From the NCBI GenBank assembly GCA_013396915.1, contig VWZL01000041.1, positions 62,001 through 126,000 on the forward strand: a stretch of DNA of 64,000 nt, read 5' to 3'. Source of the stretch: Stercorarius parasiticus. Its lineage: Eukaryota > Chordata > Aves > Charadriiformes > Stercorariidae. The position numbers and the translations under genes were made by a program. The notes below the pieces were generated by a model. That model made no database searches. It was given only the letters and a program-made list of their open reading frames with translations, and had not been told where the DNA came from. Every line of letters starts with the position of its first letter. Position 1 is the stretch's first letter. Below, one piece after another: positions 11,618-23,640 of this stretch.

Positions 11618-11692
11618 CTTCATGTAATTTTGGGCAAAGCACTTCATCCCTTGTGTTCTCACCTGCAGTGGGGCCACCAAATAACAGTGCCA
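11618..11692 (+). mobile_element. MIR-like ancient SINE fragment
   Basis: The order of motifs TTTTGGGCAAAGCACTTCAT, then TTCTCACCTGCAGTGGGG, then AATAACAGTGCC parallels the core and 3' part of amniote MIR SINEs (ttgggcaagtcacttaac...ctcatctgtaaaatgggg...aataatagtacc). Such elements derive from tRNA genes and are inactive in birds. The match is diverged and covers only about 75 bp, and the tRNA-like head is not visible. Confidence 0.5.
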
Positions 11693-11919
11693 GATACGTC
11701 TTGCGGATAATAAACTCTTCAGGTGGAAACCAGGCCTCTCCCATTTCTCTAGGGCTGAAGCAAACTTACAATGCTGTATCAATGCCGAATAACGTCAGCC
11801 TCCGGGGAGCAGTTACTGCAAGTTCAAGTGCCTGTATTGGAGAAGAATGTGACTGCTCCCTTTCTTTCCCCACAGACCCATGAAACCATATAGGGTTATT
11901 TTTTAGCTGCTTATTCCTG

Positions 11920-11957
11920 CTTTATTAGGGGCACCAGTTATAACTGGTGAAATAAAG
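11920..11957. repeat. Imperfect inverted repeat with perfect 18-bp palindrome
   Basis: The centre at 11932-11949 is CACCAGTTATAACTGGTG, which equals its own reverse complement. It is flanked by CTTTATT (11920-11926) and its complement AATAAAG (11951-11957), with five and one unmatched bases between arm and core. The right arm contains an AATAAA. It could be the centre of a dead palindromic transposon, a protein-binding site, or chance; there is no coding context. Confidence 0.8.
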
Positions 11958-14900
11958 TAAAACCAAACTGATGAGGAAAGTAGTGGGTACTGGGATTTAA
12001 GCTATTTATTCTTCTCAGGCCTGCTGAAAAAGTCTGCTTATTCTATTAGCATCAATCCAGTCACATATAAAGCTACTGAAATGTCATACAAATAATAGTT
12101 TTCCAAGCTGTTGTGTAGAACAATTCATGTAGGAAGAACTATGAATATTACATACTGCTCTTTTCAACTTTGAATCCATTGGTAACAAAGGGATCAGGCT
12201 TGCTTTTCTTTTGAACATAGAATTACCTAGGAATTATGTGTAATTTCTAGAGCTTCTCAACAAATGACTCTGGAGCTTTTCAGCAACAAGTTAGAAATGT
12301 AGACCCTTGCCTTTGCTCTACTGCACACCAGAGTATTGCCTTTTTTGTCTCTGTAACTGAAGGGATGCACAGCCCAGAAGGGAGACAACAGACACACAAC
12401 CAACCATGAATCAGATCATCAAAGAGGATTTTGAGGAAGGAAAATGCATGTCCCTGAGCAACATCCAGGCTGAGGTGTTAATTCAAGTAAGCAGTGGTTG
12501 AAGGTAAAGTGACTGGGGCACTGAATCCCTGGGTGCTTGAAAATTTTGGCCCAGGCATGGCCTTTTGTTAAACCTAGCAGGATCACCTCATATTGGCATC
12601 CAAAGCTGCTGTGAAACCACCATGAGTAGAAGAGGGTGGCAGTGGAGCCCGTGTATTAATGTTGTATTTCCTTGCTTTGCCTGGCTTATGTCACAGATGT
12701 AAAGATGATGTCTAAAGCTTTCGTGAAAACTCTTCTCAGCATACGGAACATGATGTCTACAGCTTAAAAAGACTGACAAGAGAATCAATCTCTTAATTTG
12801 CCCTCCAAGTCCTGAATTTTTGCTACCATAGATAGCAGGCACCAGCAAAGCAAACTCAGATGTTGGTGCTCAAAGTAGCAATGAAGCATTTTTCTGAACT
12901 ATCTTCTGTCTTAAGTGTTTAATTTAACTGTTAAGTGTTTCCACCAGGGGCTGTGGGGGAAGTGCAGAATTTGGTTGTTGGCATGCCTGTACTATGTGCT
13001 AAGCACAGAGCAAATTTGTGGGACAGAAAGTCTGCACTTCAAGTATAAAATATGGATCAGCAGATGGATATAATAAAACAGGAAGCATACGGAAACAATG
13101 ACACAATTATGAACAGCATAATAAGCAACGGTCATAGCACACCAGGGCCATAAGCAGACTTCCTATTCTGGATGTCTAAATTGGGCATCTTAATACCTAA
13201 ATAGCAATCATCTGGCCCATCAAGGCAATCCAGAGCATCTCTCCTAGTTACTCCAACGCCTTATACAGCCAGTGGAAGCGACAGCTGTGGGTTTGCTCTC
13301 CAGCAACTCCCTTGAGCCCATCTGGCAACACTCGAGACCGGTGCCAAGGAGGAAACAGCACGCGCCAACTTGGGCTTTTTTCCCTGCCTTGCCGAGGGCT
13401 GAGGCACTGGGTGCCACCGGGATGCGCCATCCCAAGGCCACATCTTCAGAAGGGCACTGGTGTGCAAGGTCGGGGAGGCGAGCGGCCGGAGACTGTGCCA
13501 AGAGCTCGTCTCAGCCCTGCATTGCCTTCTCTGCTCTTGGCTGTGCTGTGGTTCGCAGCAGCCCATGGTGTAGGGGGACCATAGAGCTGCATGGAGAGGG
13601 AGTGGGAGGGTCTGGCTGCAGTCAACCGATCAGACTCATCTTCTAGAACTGCAAAGTTATGGCCTGTGCTCACAGGAGTGAGAAGTTTGCATCTTTTGTA
13701 TTACTAAATGCACAAGCAGACCCAAAGCACAGGCTTTTACCCACCCCAGGATGGTCCCCTCTCATTGAATGCCAGAAGGACACCTGCTCTTCTGTGGGTT
13801 GCAGATGTCCAGCATCCTTTTCTGCACCAATGGGATGATGCTATGGGAGGGATGAAGCATGTGTCTCTTCCCAGACATATCCATCACCCAATTATGCTCG
13901 TCTGCTGAGAAAGAAATGGTTATTCAGATCCCGACAGGTTGAATAAAGTCCAGCATCCACTTTCTCTGCTTCGTGGTTGAGTGCAGTAGCCAAGGGCTGT
14001 TACACATACAGTGTCCCTTTCTGTGTGTGGCAGTCTGAGCAGGCTCGGTGGCTTTGGGCTTCCCACAGACTTTAAGTTATTCCACACCAGTTGCAAAACT
14101 CTGGCACTGAAGTGCTCGTGCTGATACACTTCTGAGTATGTGCAGTAAAGCGTGAGCATCTAGAGAAAGCAGCAGTAGAAGAAGCACTGTTAAGGTTGGA
14201 TACCTCTGTGGGCTGGCAGCCCCATTATGTGGTACAAATTGCTCTGTTGAACTAAGGCTCCTAAATTACTCTTAAAACAGCCTTCGGTTTGCTAACAAAG
14301 TCTAAATGTGGTCCCTTGCCAATAACAAACGAACTTGAAGAAGCCTGGAATTCCAACTATTTTGTTTGAGATTCCCAGTGAACGTCTTGGAAAGTTTACA
14401 GCCTTGCCATGTTCTGCTAATCATTTGAGTGTTTAACTTGTCAGATGCTCAGAAGTTCACCATTTTCATGGTTCTTGCCTGAACATACTGGCCAAAACTT
14501 TTCCAGTTTCATTGCTCAAAAAAAGCACCTGCATTTGTATGTAGGCACCTAAGTGAATACCTTGCTTTGCCACACTGAACTCCCCCATCTCTGAAAATCA
14601 GCCAATGTAGATACCTACATATGGTTTTAGGGACCTAACTTTTGGCAGCCAAATTCATGTTTGTGATACTTTCACATGTTTTTAATAAGAATCTAAACAT
14701 AAACCAGACCAAAGAAAAAGAGAAGAGGGGGGAAAAAAGAAAGAAAAACAATACTCTGTAGGATATCTATGTGTTGACATAAAATATGGAGTAACCCCTG
14801 TCTATTCCATCTGTGTACGCAGATTTTTCTTTCAAATGTGAATTATTGAATCAGTAGTTCAGACTGTCCTTGGAAGAGAACTACTGTATCTCACACCTAC

Positions 14901-17900
14901 CCAAACAGCAGGCTCCACACGGAGATGTTTTGCGGTGGCGATTCAAATGCCCATCACGCCTGAGCAGAAGGTCTTCACTTCTATTCCTGGGCCTTCTCAG
15001 AAATGAAGTTTGGTATCACTGATGAGCAAAGGTTTTCTTGTTCCTGTTCTTACGCTATTGTCTTAGTGGTAACTATTCCTGGACAAGAGAATTAAACTTA
15101 ATCTGTCCACATCTTCTAAAGCTTCCTCTCAGGGCACATTTTACCAAAAGGGTGAAGGACCCTGAGGGCAGAGGTCAGCTCTGGGCATCAGGCCCACTCT
15201 GCAAACTGACAGCCTCAGGACGGCTTCTGAGTGAAGAAAAAGTTAATGATATGATGCCCTATTTGGCAACACCTAGGAGATGCCCAGTGTTGATGGCAGC
15301 AGAAATTACTTGGTTTGGCTATTTCATTTTGATGGGGTTTGTTTTTAAATTTACAAATATGATAGGCTCATCAACTTAGCTGCAACCTCAGGAAAAGCTA
15401 GATATCTGCCTGAAGGTCCCTTGACAGGCTGTGCTTTACCCCTTTGCTGAGAGAAAATAAACCCATGTTTTTTCTTTCATTAATGGGGGCACAGAGCACA
15501 ACAATACATCAGCAGGGTCAATACAATGCTGTGATTTCTCCATCCAGTAGACTAAAGCCCAAAAAACACCCAAAGTTCTTCTGGGGTGCCTTCTTGCAAC
15601 TCCTCTCTCTGCTCAATTGGTTCTCTGGTGAACAGCACAGTTGTGAGAGCACTTGGGCTGGTCCATCCACAGCTCCTCCAGGTGGAGAGCAGAGGCTGGT
15701 GATTTTGGTTAAAAGACAGCGTAGCTGAATCAGCACTTCAGCTTCTACCACAATGCTGTTACTCACCACAAGGCCAAAATAGCACACCCGATTGTGGTCT
15801 CCTCGCCATTGCCTGTAGTCATAGTGTCAGATAAGGCTCCCAGGCTGAGGAACTAAAGTGTTTTATTGTTTTGTCGGGCCTAGGCAGAACCTTTAGCTGC
15901 AGTGACCCTCCAGCCATGAAAAGTGGGAAGTGTTCTTCTTGACACAAGGACTGGAAGAGCATGTGCCTATCCCCAAAACTTAAACTGAAATCCAAAATGG
16001 AGTGCTTTCACTATGTACCTTCTTCCTGCTCCAGACAGCATCTACACAGAAGCATGAGAGCTGTGGAGCTGCCAAAGCCTTGTACGCACATGGTTGCTGT
16101 GATCAGAACCTCCCAGGCAGCATGTGTGCAGCACCTTCAGACTTCGATCTGGCCCAGAGTTTGCAGCAGGAGCTACAGAGGCCACAGAGCCCCTTGCTTG
16201 AGCCATAAATTGAGGCAGAGATTTTCCTTGCTGTGTATGCACCAGCACACACACACTCCTCTCACATGCAATGTTAGGCAAGAAGATGAATTTCACCTAG
16301 ACAGAGGCATTCTATGGGGTTTAGCACTTCCATGGCTTTGTGTGTGTGACAGCTCACTGGCTGTAGTTGGATGTTGAATAAAGCCTTCTTCATTCTTTAC
16401 GTTCAGTACTACTCAGTTTGGTTTACACCCACCAAAAATCTTTTCCATGTTTTTCTTCCTTACAAGGAAAATAAACTTGTAAAGAGGGAGAAGTGAAGGG
16501 TTACATCTGGAGAGAGTTATGGCTGTGGCTCAAAGGAACAACTGGAATGTCTGTAATGCGGAAGTTTCTTCCATGCAGCCATTTTTCTCCTCTTGGGAAG
16601 TACAGAGACATGCTGCTGCCGTTCACAGAGCGCAGCCCCAGTGCAAATTCCAGTGAGGGACTGCAACAGCATCCCTGCTGAGAGCTCAGGTGGTGATTTA
16701 CGTTGGTGCTACCCACTCAGCCTCACGCATATCATCAGGAGCATTTCAGCATCAGAAACTTTTACCTGTCTTGAAGCTAATTATAAGAAGCCAGTCATAA
16801 TAGTAGCAGCAAATTTTATAATTGGCTAATTCTGATAGGTTTTGGTATGTATTTCTGAGAAGCTGAGTGCTTGCAGACCCCACTGAAGTCAGCTGGCATC
16901 AAGGGGTGTTTGGCAGAGAAAAAAACCCTTTGTGTAGATGGTGACTTGAAGATGAGCAGTACCGAGTCTGTCACAGCCTCACAGCTTTGTTCGCCTGTTA
17001 CAGATATTATGTTGGAGGGTGACATCTTCCACCTTTGGGCTCAACTCTGAATTTTGAGGAGCATATGGGATGAAGAGACAGAAAAGGAAAATACTTTTCT
17101 TTGGTGTGAATTAGTGATGTGAAGGCTGGGGAAATATATGTACAGAGGATCCAGCCTGCATCTCTTGCGTGTCTACAATATCTGTCTGACCACAGTTCTC
17201 AAGGGTTGGGGTTAGTTGTATTTGTTTCATGAAGGTCAATGATATGCAGCTCAAAACCACTTGCTTCTCAAGCTGATGTAGTTTGTCATTAAATATTTTT
17301 TAAACAAAAGCTTGATTTCTGATCCTGAAATTCAAGTGTTCATCTGCATCTGGTTTTTTTCTTTTAAATCCCTCTTTAAAAAGAAGAAACTTGCCCAGAT
17401 ACTTAACAACTTTTAAAACAACTCAATTTCTGAAAAGAAGGGTCACTGTTTGAAGCCCTTAATATTTATTTAAGCAAAAGTCACCAAGTTATTTTAAATT
17501 AATGTGGCATATTAAAACCATTATCTCTGAATTTTTTAAACACAGTTTATAAGTTTGTTAGTTTATAAACAAACTAATTTTGGAATAATGGAAGTCAGAA
17601 AAGAGACAAAAACAATCTATGGGGCAATATCTACAGTGATAGATATATTTTTTTTCCATTCATAATGCCTGGAGTATTGGTAATATACAATATTCTACGT
17701 GCTGTTCTTGTTTTGCTTTTCCCACAAGCATGCCAGACTCAGGACAAGGTTCTGTGAAGAAATACTGAACTCTGCTTGTTTTTAAAAATGCCATTCAGTG
17801 GAGAATGGAAACTGCCCTTCCCCATTGTGGATCTTCTTTTTTGTCCGAGATATTCTAGCTTCCATTTGCAGTCACTTTTTCTTTCCTTTCTAAATCGTCT

Positions 17901-20900
17901 AACATAGTATAAAGCTATTCCAAAGTGAAAGTATTGATTAAGAAAAGAATTTGCAGTTCACGTCAGTGTTTAGTGTATTTTTGGAAATAATTGTGAGCAG
18001 AACAGCTACCAGTATTCCAAATGAGCAACATCTGCAGTGCATCCAGCAACTGGCTTTTCAAATATTCCCATGTGTGCTTGACTTGTTCCGGCACCATCTC
18101 CAGGAACTATTCCTGGTACTTATATGTGTCACCAGAATGGATGTGGAGGAGCAACTGTGTTTAAAAATGGTGAAAAACAGGGTGGAAAAGCAAGGACGGG
18201 GACATGGAGATCTCCTTGCTCACTCTTGAAAAAAATCCACTGGTCCCAACGTGACAGCTATGGAACCACTGGGCTGACTGTCAATCATCATGAAACTAAA
18301 GACTATACTGTGCCTCACATTTTGCCTTTCTTCATGCTTGAGTGCTTATCTGCATCTCCTGAACATCCAGTTTCGTGGGAATTAATTACACACTATGTTA
18401 AATTCATCTGACAGATATTTTGATTAGGTGATTTGCCAGCTATTTATCTGTCCTCACTGTTGAGAAAACGTGTCTCATTTGCAGTCCAAATTTTTTTAAC
18501 TTTAGCACACAGTTGCTACATCTTCTTGCACCTCTCCTTTGGATGGGGAATTTGGTATCAATACGTTATATCAATATCAATATTTTATATAGGTTAATGT
18601 TATCATAATGCTTATGTTTCCTATGGGATTATTGATAAAAACATTCAATATCATGGGAGCAAAACTGGATTCCTCCTAGAAATACACCTGCTCAGTTATG
18701 ACATTCCATTGCCAATGTTCTCCCGCTTCCAAATTCTATTTTGACACATATTGTCTATTTAATGGGTAATCCACTCAATGTAGACCACGCTGATTCTGAT
18801 TGAAGCTACTTTGGAATCAAGGTATTCTACAATATCAAATGTTTTAAAGAAGTCTGCCTTCCATCAGTGCTGCAGTTTTTATCAAACAAATTTATAGTCT
18901 CATTTTTAAGATATAGATAGACAAGAACAGGTTGACTGGCAAAAAATCTGTTACCCCCACTGCACTATTAACACACTAATGAGGTCTTTAGCAGCAAGCT
19001 TAGAAGGCAGAGCCATTAGCCACGTAGAACAGAAGGTTACTCAGGAAACTACAGAACTTACTCCAGATGGAAGTGTTTCATGGCAAACTCTTTTTGAGGA
19101 ACTAATTTAACCCTAACGGTTAATACAGGATCAATTCTTGACCTACAGAGCTGACAACCAGCAAGGAACGGACAAATTATTAACATTTTACTCCTACTAA
19201 GATAATGTATACCACTGCCAGTGATGGTTTTAGTTGGTCCCAGTGACAAAGATAGCCCTGTTTCCTTTTCTGGTAGAAGACAGGCTCCTGAGCCCAAGTC
19301 AGTCACCTCTGGGCCCTGGGTTTGTAGGTGTCTTCTCAGCTTTAAATAAATGTGCTTAGATGTGAAATGCATTGTTCTGAAAGCAATGCTGAGTGCATTA
19401 TGAGGAGCATGATTCAGGGAAGTGGTGTGCTGTGCAGACAGAGCAGGAAAAGCATGTGAGCATCTGTGCCACAAGAAGTTAATTCTGGACTTGTTTGTCA
19501 ACGGTAGAAGTAAATTCCTGTTTGGAGGCACTAATTTTAATGGAAATTCTCAGCTATAAAAGGCTGAGGAGCACTGAAGCCCCAGTTGCATCCTTTTGCC
19601 ATCACTAAGTCAGAGCTGCTACCAAAACCTCCCTTTTTCTCTCCAGATGGAGAGCAATGGGGGTGGGAAGGATGGGGGATTGTGTCTTTGTGGATATCTT
19701 GGCTGGGGTGGGAGAGCAGCAGCTGTGAGCTCTTCAGCTCTTCTCAAGGTCATTCACAGCTTTCTTAATGAAAGAGGAAAGGGGAATTGGAAGCTGGAAG
19801 TTGATGAGCATTCTAGCTTGCCCCATTTCTGGCTTCCCCATGGCAGAAACACACAAAATACAGCAGGAGATATGATGCCTCTGTATGACATTTCTGTTGT
19901 AAATGTGTTAAGAGTTATAACTGTGCATGCAGATATACTGAAACTAAAAATGGGTGCAATTGTACTGAAACCGCTTGGCCTTTACTGCTAAAATGGAAAG
20001 CAGCCGTGGAATTATATGCCATGACAAGAATAAAATAAATCTTGCATGCAGCATAAGTTTGAGGGGAAAAGGAGAAGGACTTTATATATAACCATGCACT
20101 AAGGATCCTGATTTGGCAGGGCTTCCATTGGTTTTTCTTTGGGAAATGTTTCTTATCAAGATGGCTATCTGGGATCCTTCTCATCTTTTCTGTTCCTTAG
20201 GGTTTTTCTTTTTTAAAGAAAATGTCTTAAAATTCTAAATATAATTGCAATTTTTACTCTTTACCTTTTCAGACTCAGACGTACCCTATATTCTCTGCTC
20301 CCCAACAGAGACTGCCAGGCAGCTGGAGGGAAAAATGCTTCTTTATAAATTGAAGCTCTTGTTTCATCCCTTCTTTACTCCCTTGCCCAGTCATCCAGAT
20401 TAATTCTGGATTAAGAACATAATTTAGAGCATTTATTGCTTTCCCTAAAGCCAGAGGATACTTATTTTTTAAAGGAAAATCTTCATAAATAATACTTTGC
20501 TTAAATAAGCATGCTGAAGAAGCTGCATTGTTGTGAGGCCTTTTCACCCAGGAGGCCTGCAAATGAGCAGCCTCATGGAAAGGTCCTCATCACTGGGGCA
20601 TGAAGCCAGGACAGCAGTTGAGATGGACAGGGTACCAGTAATGTTGGTGGGATGGTTTTCTCAGCTGTGACACACAAATGCAGACGCTTGGCTGCCTGCG
20701 TATCCTAATCCCTGCTAATCCTACTAATTCCCCGATACACACTACTCCATGTGCTGATATGCCATGGCCATGTGCAGCAGAGGACAACTTGCAGTAAACA
20801 TGCTGCACAGGGGTTCATGGGCCGCCTCCCCTCTGAGACCTCCCAGCCCTGGCAGCTGAAACACCAGCCCAGCCCATCAGCCACCACTGGCAGCACAGCC

Positions 20901-22700
20901 CTGCCACGCTGCAGGAGCTGCTCCTTCCCCTTCACTCCCCCTAACAAACATCACACCGATATAAATGACAAATGTGTTGAGGGGAATGAGATGAGATAAG
21001 GAATAAGAAAGAGGGAGGAGGCAAAAGAGAAATACACTCCTTCTGCTGACATGTCATCACAGAAACATCTGCGTTATGTCTGGATGTGCTAATGATCTCC
21101 TCTCTGAAACCCCACTGCGAGACAATTAGGGCTGATAAATCATACGGGGTTTTTTTTGGTTTTAAGATCCCAGATGCTATGATGGAAAAAAGAGGGTAAA
21201 GAGAAAAGAATGGACACTTTATCTCACCTTAAATCTTCTGAGTGCTGACACAAAAAACATAACTTTAAAAATATAGTAGAGTGCCATAAAACACAAAAAG
21301 GGCAGGTTTTTTCCCACTTTTGTCTGGATTCCGACTCGTACTCAAGACATTCTTCATGACTCTCTCCTCTTTTTGTGAAAAAGAAAAAAAAAAGCAGCCT
21401 AGTCTTCCTAGTCTTTAGGAGTTGTGTATATATGTTCTTGACTGATGAACTCTTTTATGCACACATGAGCTTGTTCATCCAATAAAAAGTCATTTTAAAA
21501 AATCAAACCATAAATTATAGGATGATTTCATTGCAAAGGTTAGGGGAAAGTCAGAATTGTTTGCTAATGTTTATTCTTTCCCTCTCTAGGACATACTCAA
21601 TTAAAAGACAGTATGTATCGGGGGCTCTTCCAGTTGTGTTTGTACACACTGTGTACAACACCCTCACGCAGAGGTAGGAAGCCGAGTACATGCTGTTTAT
21701 AAAGCTAAAGCTGGACAAACTATCTGCAACAGATAGCCTGGTTACCCTGAGCCTCCAAGCTTTTTCCAAGTTCTCTGCTAGCTGATCCTGGGATTTCCAA
21801 TTAGTTTGCTCCTGAGATTTGTCCAACCAAGGGACAGGCTGGAGGAGCTGCATGTCAACTGCACCACTGGCCCGGGGAAGCTGTAGCAGCTCCACGCTTT
21901 TCAGAGACCTGGGAGGAACCGGCCGAGTTTACAAACACTGAGCAGCAAGTCCATGCACCACAAAGAAACCACTAACATTAACGAAAGCTCAGTTTTCTCA
22001 GGACTAGTAAACATTGTCTGGAGTCAGTGTCTGGAATTTGTTAGTACAGAACTTCCCTCTCTAAAGGATTCAGAAAAAATAACCATCAAGGTCTGATGTT
22101 CAAACCAAAATAGGGACAGGGTCCTATGGGAAACTGCCACTACAGATCCGTTGGCCTTCAGTGGTCAACCACTCCCTGGATCTCCTTCATTAAAAAACAT
22201 CTACAGTATTCGATTATCTGATGATGATGTTGATGCTAGTAGAACTGGAGAAAATTGCTGTGGATGGTTTCAGTAACTACAGGTGCCATTATGATTAATA
22301 ACACACAGCAGTGCTGATGTCAACTGATGTGATACATATGCTTTCATTGTGCAAGATATCTTGGTGCTAGCACTGACCTTATACCACTAAGAGCATGGTT
22401 TTCTGAGCACATAGTCTTAGAAGTGCAGCGTTTGCTTTGCATACTTCTACACCTCAGTGAATTTCAGAGTCTGGGAGTTGTGCTTTCCCTTTGGCTATAT
22501 GGGCTATTGAAAGCCCTTGACACAATCTATCTATTTGTAACAGCTGATCTCCCCTCTGAATGGAGGGAGACCATGTCCCATGAGATGGAATCACCCATTG
22601 CTCCAGATGGTGCTAATGCAGATGAGAAACAAGTATTTTCTTTACGATTGATGAATCCACACATGTGCAGAGCTGGACATGAACTTTAGTAAGACTGTGA
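11958..22700. other. Intergenic, no gene recognised
   Basis: About 10.7 kb of mostly AT-rich sequence. A moderately GC-rich patch at about 13.24-13.65 kb is open in several frames on both strands and holds roughly a dozen CpGs near 13.4-13.5 kb, too few and too short for a confident island. A 157-codon minus-strand frame at 19058-19531 and a 138-codon plus frame at 15961-16377 carry no motif that I recognise. A smaller C-rich patch lies at about 20.82-20.95 kb. I see no convincing exon. Confidence 0.55.
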
Positions 22701-23101
22701 CAGGCTGAGAGAGCTGAGGTTGTTCAGCCTGGAGAAGAGAAGGCTCCAGGGAGACCTTATAGCGGCCTTCCAGTACCTAAAGGGGGCCTACAGGAAGGAT
22801 GGGGAGGGACTCTTTATCAGGGAGTGTAATGATAGGACATGGGGTAACAGTTTTAAACTGAAAGAGGGGAGATTTAGATTAGATATTAGGAAGAAATTCT
22901 TTACTGTGAGTGTGGTGAGACACTGGAACAGGTTGCCCAGGGAAGTTGTGGCTGCCCCTTCCCTGGAGGTGTTCAAGGCCAGGCTGGATGAGGCTTTGAG
23001 CAGCCTGGTCTAGTGGGAGGTGTCCCTGCCCATGGCAGGGGGGATGGAACTAGATGATCTTTAAGGTCCCTTCCAACCCTAACAATTCTATGATTCTATG
23101 A
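22701..23101 (+). mobile_element. CR1 LINE, 5'-truncated 3' end (+ orientation)
   Basis: This is a well-preserved avian CR1 non-LTR retrotransposon end of about 400 bp. It starts at CAGGCTGAGAGAGCTGAGG and includes TTCAGCCTGGAGAAGAGAAG. It ends with the diagnostic TTTAAGGTCCCTTCCAACCC and two copies of the 8-bp unit ATTCTATG (23085-23100). One frame (22720-23013) stays open for 97 codons and reads the C-terminal end of the CR1 pol protein, with LEKRRLQGDLIAAFQYLKG, then GRFRLDIRKKFF, then VRHWNRLPREVV. The reverse transcriptase and endonuclease are missing because the copy is severely 5'-truncated, so it cannot move on its own. The clean match suggests it is much younger than the other repeats in the window. 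Confidence 0.97.
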
Positions 23102-23539
23102 AATGGTGTGCAATGATATGGCCCGGTACAAGGCTACAGTAAACTACTGGAGCGTGACCCAGTACAAACTGGATGCATGCCAGCATGTTAACAGGGTGGT
23201 TTCTACATGAAGTGACTGCAGATCAGCACAGCCAAATATCCTGGTTATTCTCAGCAGAGTATAAAGCAGCTGGAAAAACTCCAAAATAATCCCCAATGCA
23301 GATACCACGACACTTGCACTCTAAGAGGAGAAAAGCTGCACCTCTGCACATTGCCAGTGTCCTAAAGATACAATTTGATGAAACTCAGAGCTGCATTTTA
23401 GTAATTTAATTATTCTACAATTGCAAAGAGGTTGCAGAAAAGTAGACTATTTGTAGCTGGACAAGTCTGCTAAGTTGGCCATTAACATGATATCCTAAAT
23501 ATCCGCTACTTGAGATCCTGCTGTCTTCATAAAGAGTCA
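23102..23539. other. Spacer between two CR1 pieces
   Basis: About 440 bp of unremarkable sequence between a plus-strand CR1 end and a minus-strand CR1-like fragment. I see no gene and no clear target-site duplication of either element. Confidence 0.5.
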
Positions 23540-23640
23540 AAGAAGCATGAGATAGAGAAGACCTGCAAGGTCATCTAGTCCATCTACTTGACAGTGTTTG
23601 TTGTTTTGTTCCTCCCTGGTTTCTCATGTCTTAATTTAAA
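23540..23640 (-). mobile_element. Ancient CR1/L3-like LINE 3' fragment (minus orientation)
   Basis: GAGATAGAGAAGACCTGCAAGGTCATCTAGTCCATCT is interpretable as the reverse complement of an old CR1/L3 3' end (typically ...aagaccttcaaggtcatctagtccaacc...). The following TTGTTTTGTT...TTAATTTAAAC stretch also fits that family. More of the element may continue to about 23.85 kb, where TCTTCATTTGTGCTTGTTCT resembles its internal sequence, but divergence is high. It is far older than its plus-strand neighbour. Confidence 0.6.

Noticed and set aside
16373..16420. GAATAAAGCCTTCTTCATTC looked like the poly(A) signal region of a retroviral LTR
   Set aside because: No TG...CA ends, no primer-binding site, no partner LTR and no gag or pol sequence nearby. 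The resemblance is only to a short AT-rich phrase.
17551..17575. Nested palindrome around GTTTATAAAC
   Set aside because: It is short, in a very AT-rich stretch where such symmetry is expected by chance.
19058..19531. 157-codon minus-strand open frame
   Set aside because: No family resemblance, no splice or poly(A) context, and a composition without coding bias visible by eye.
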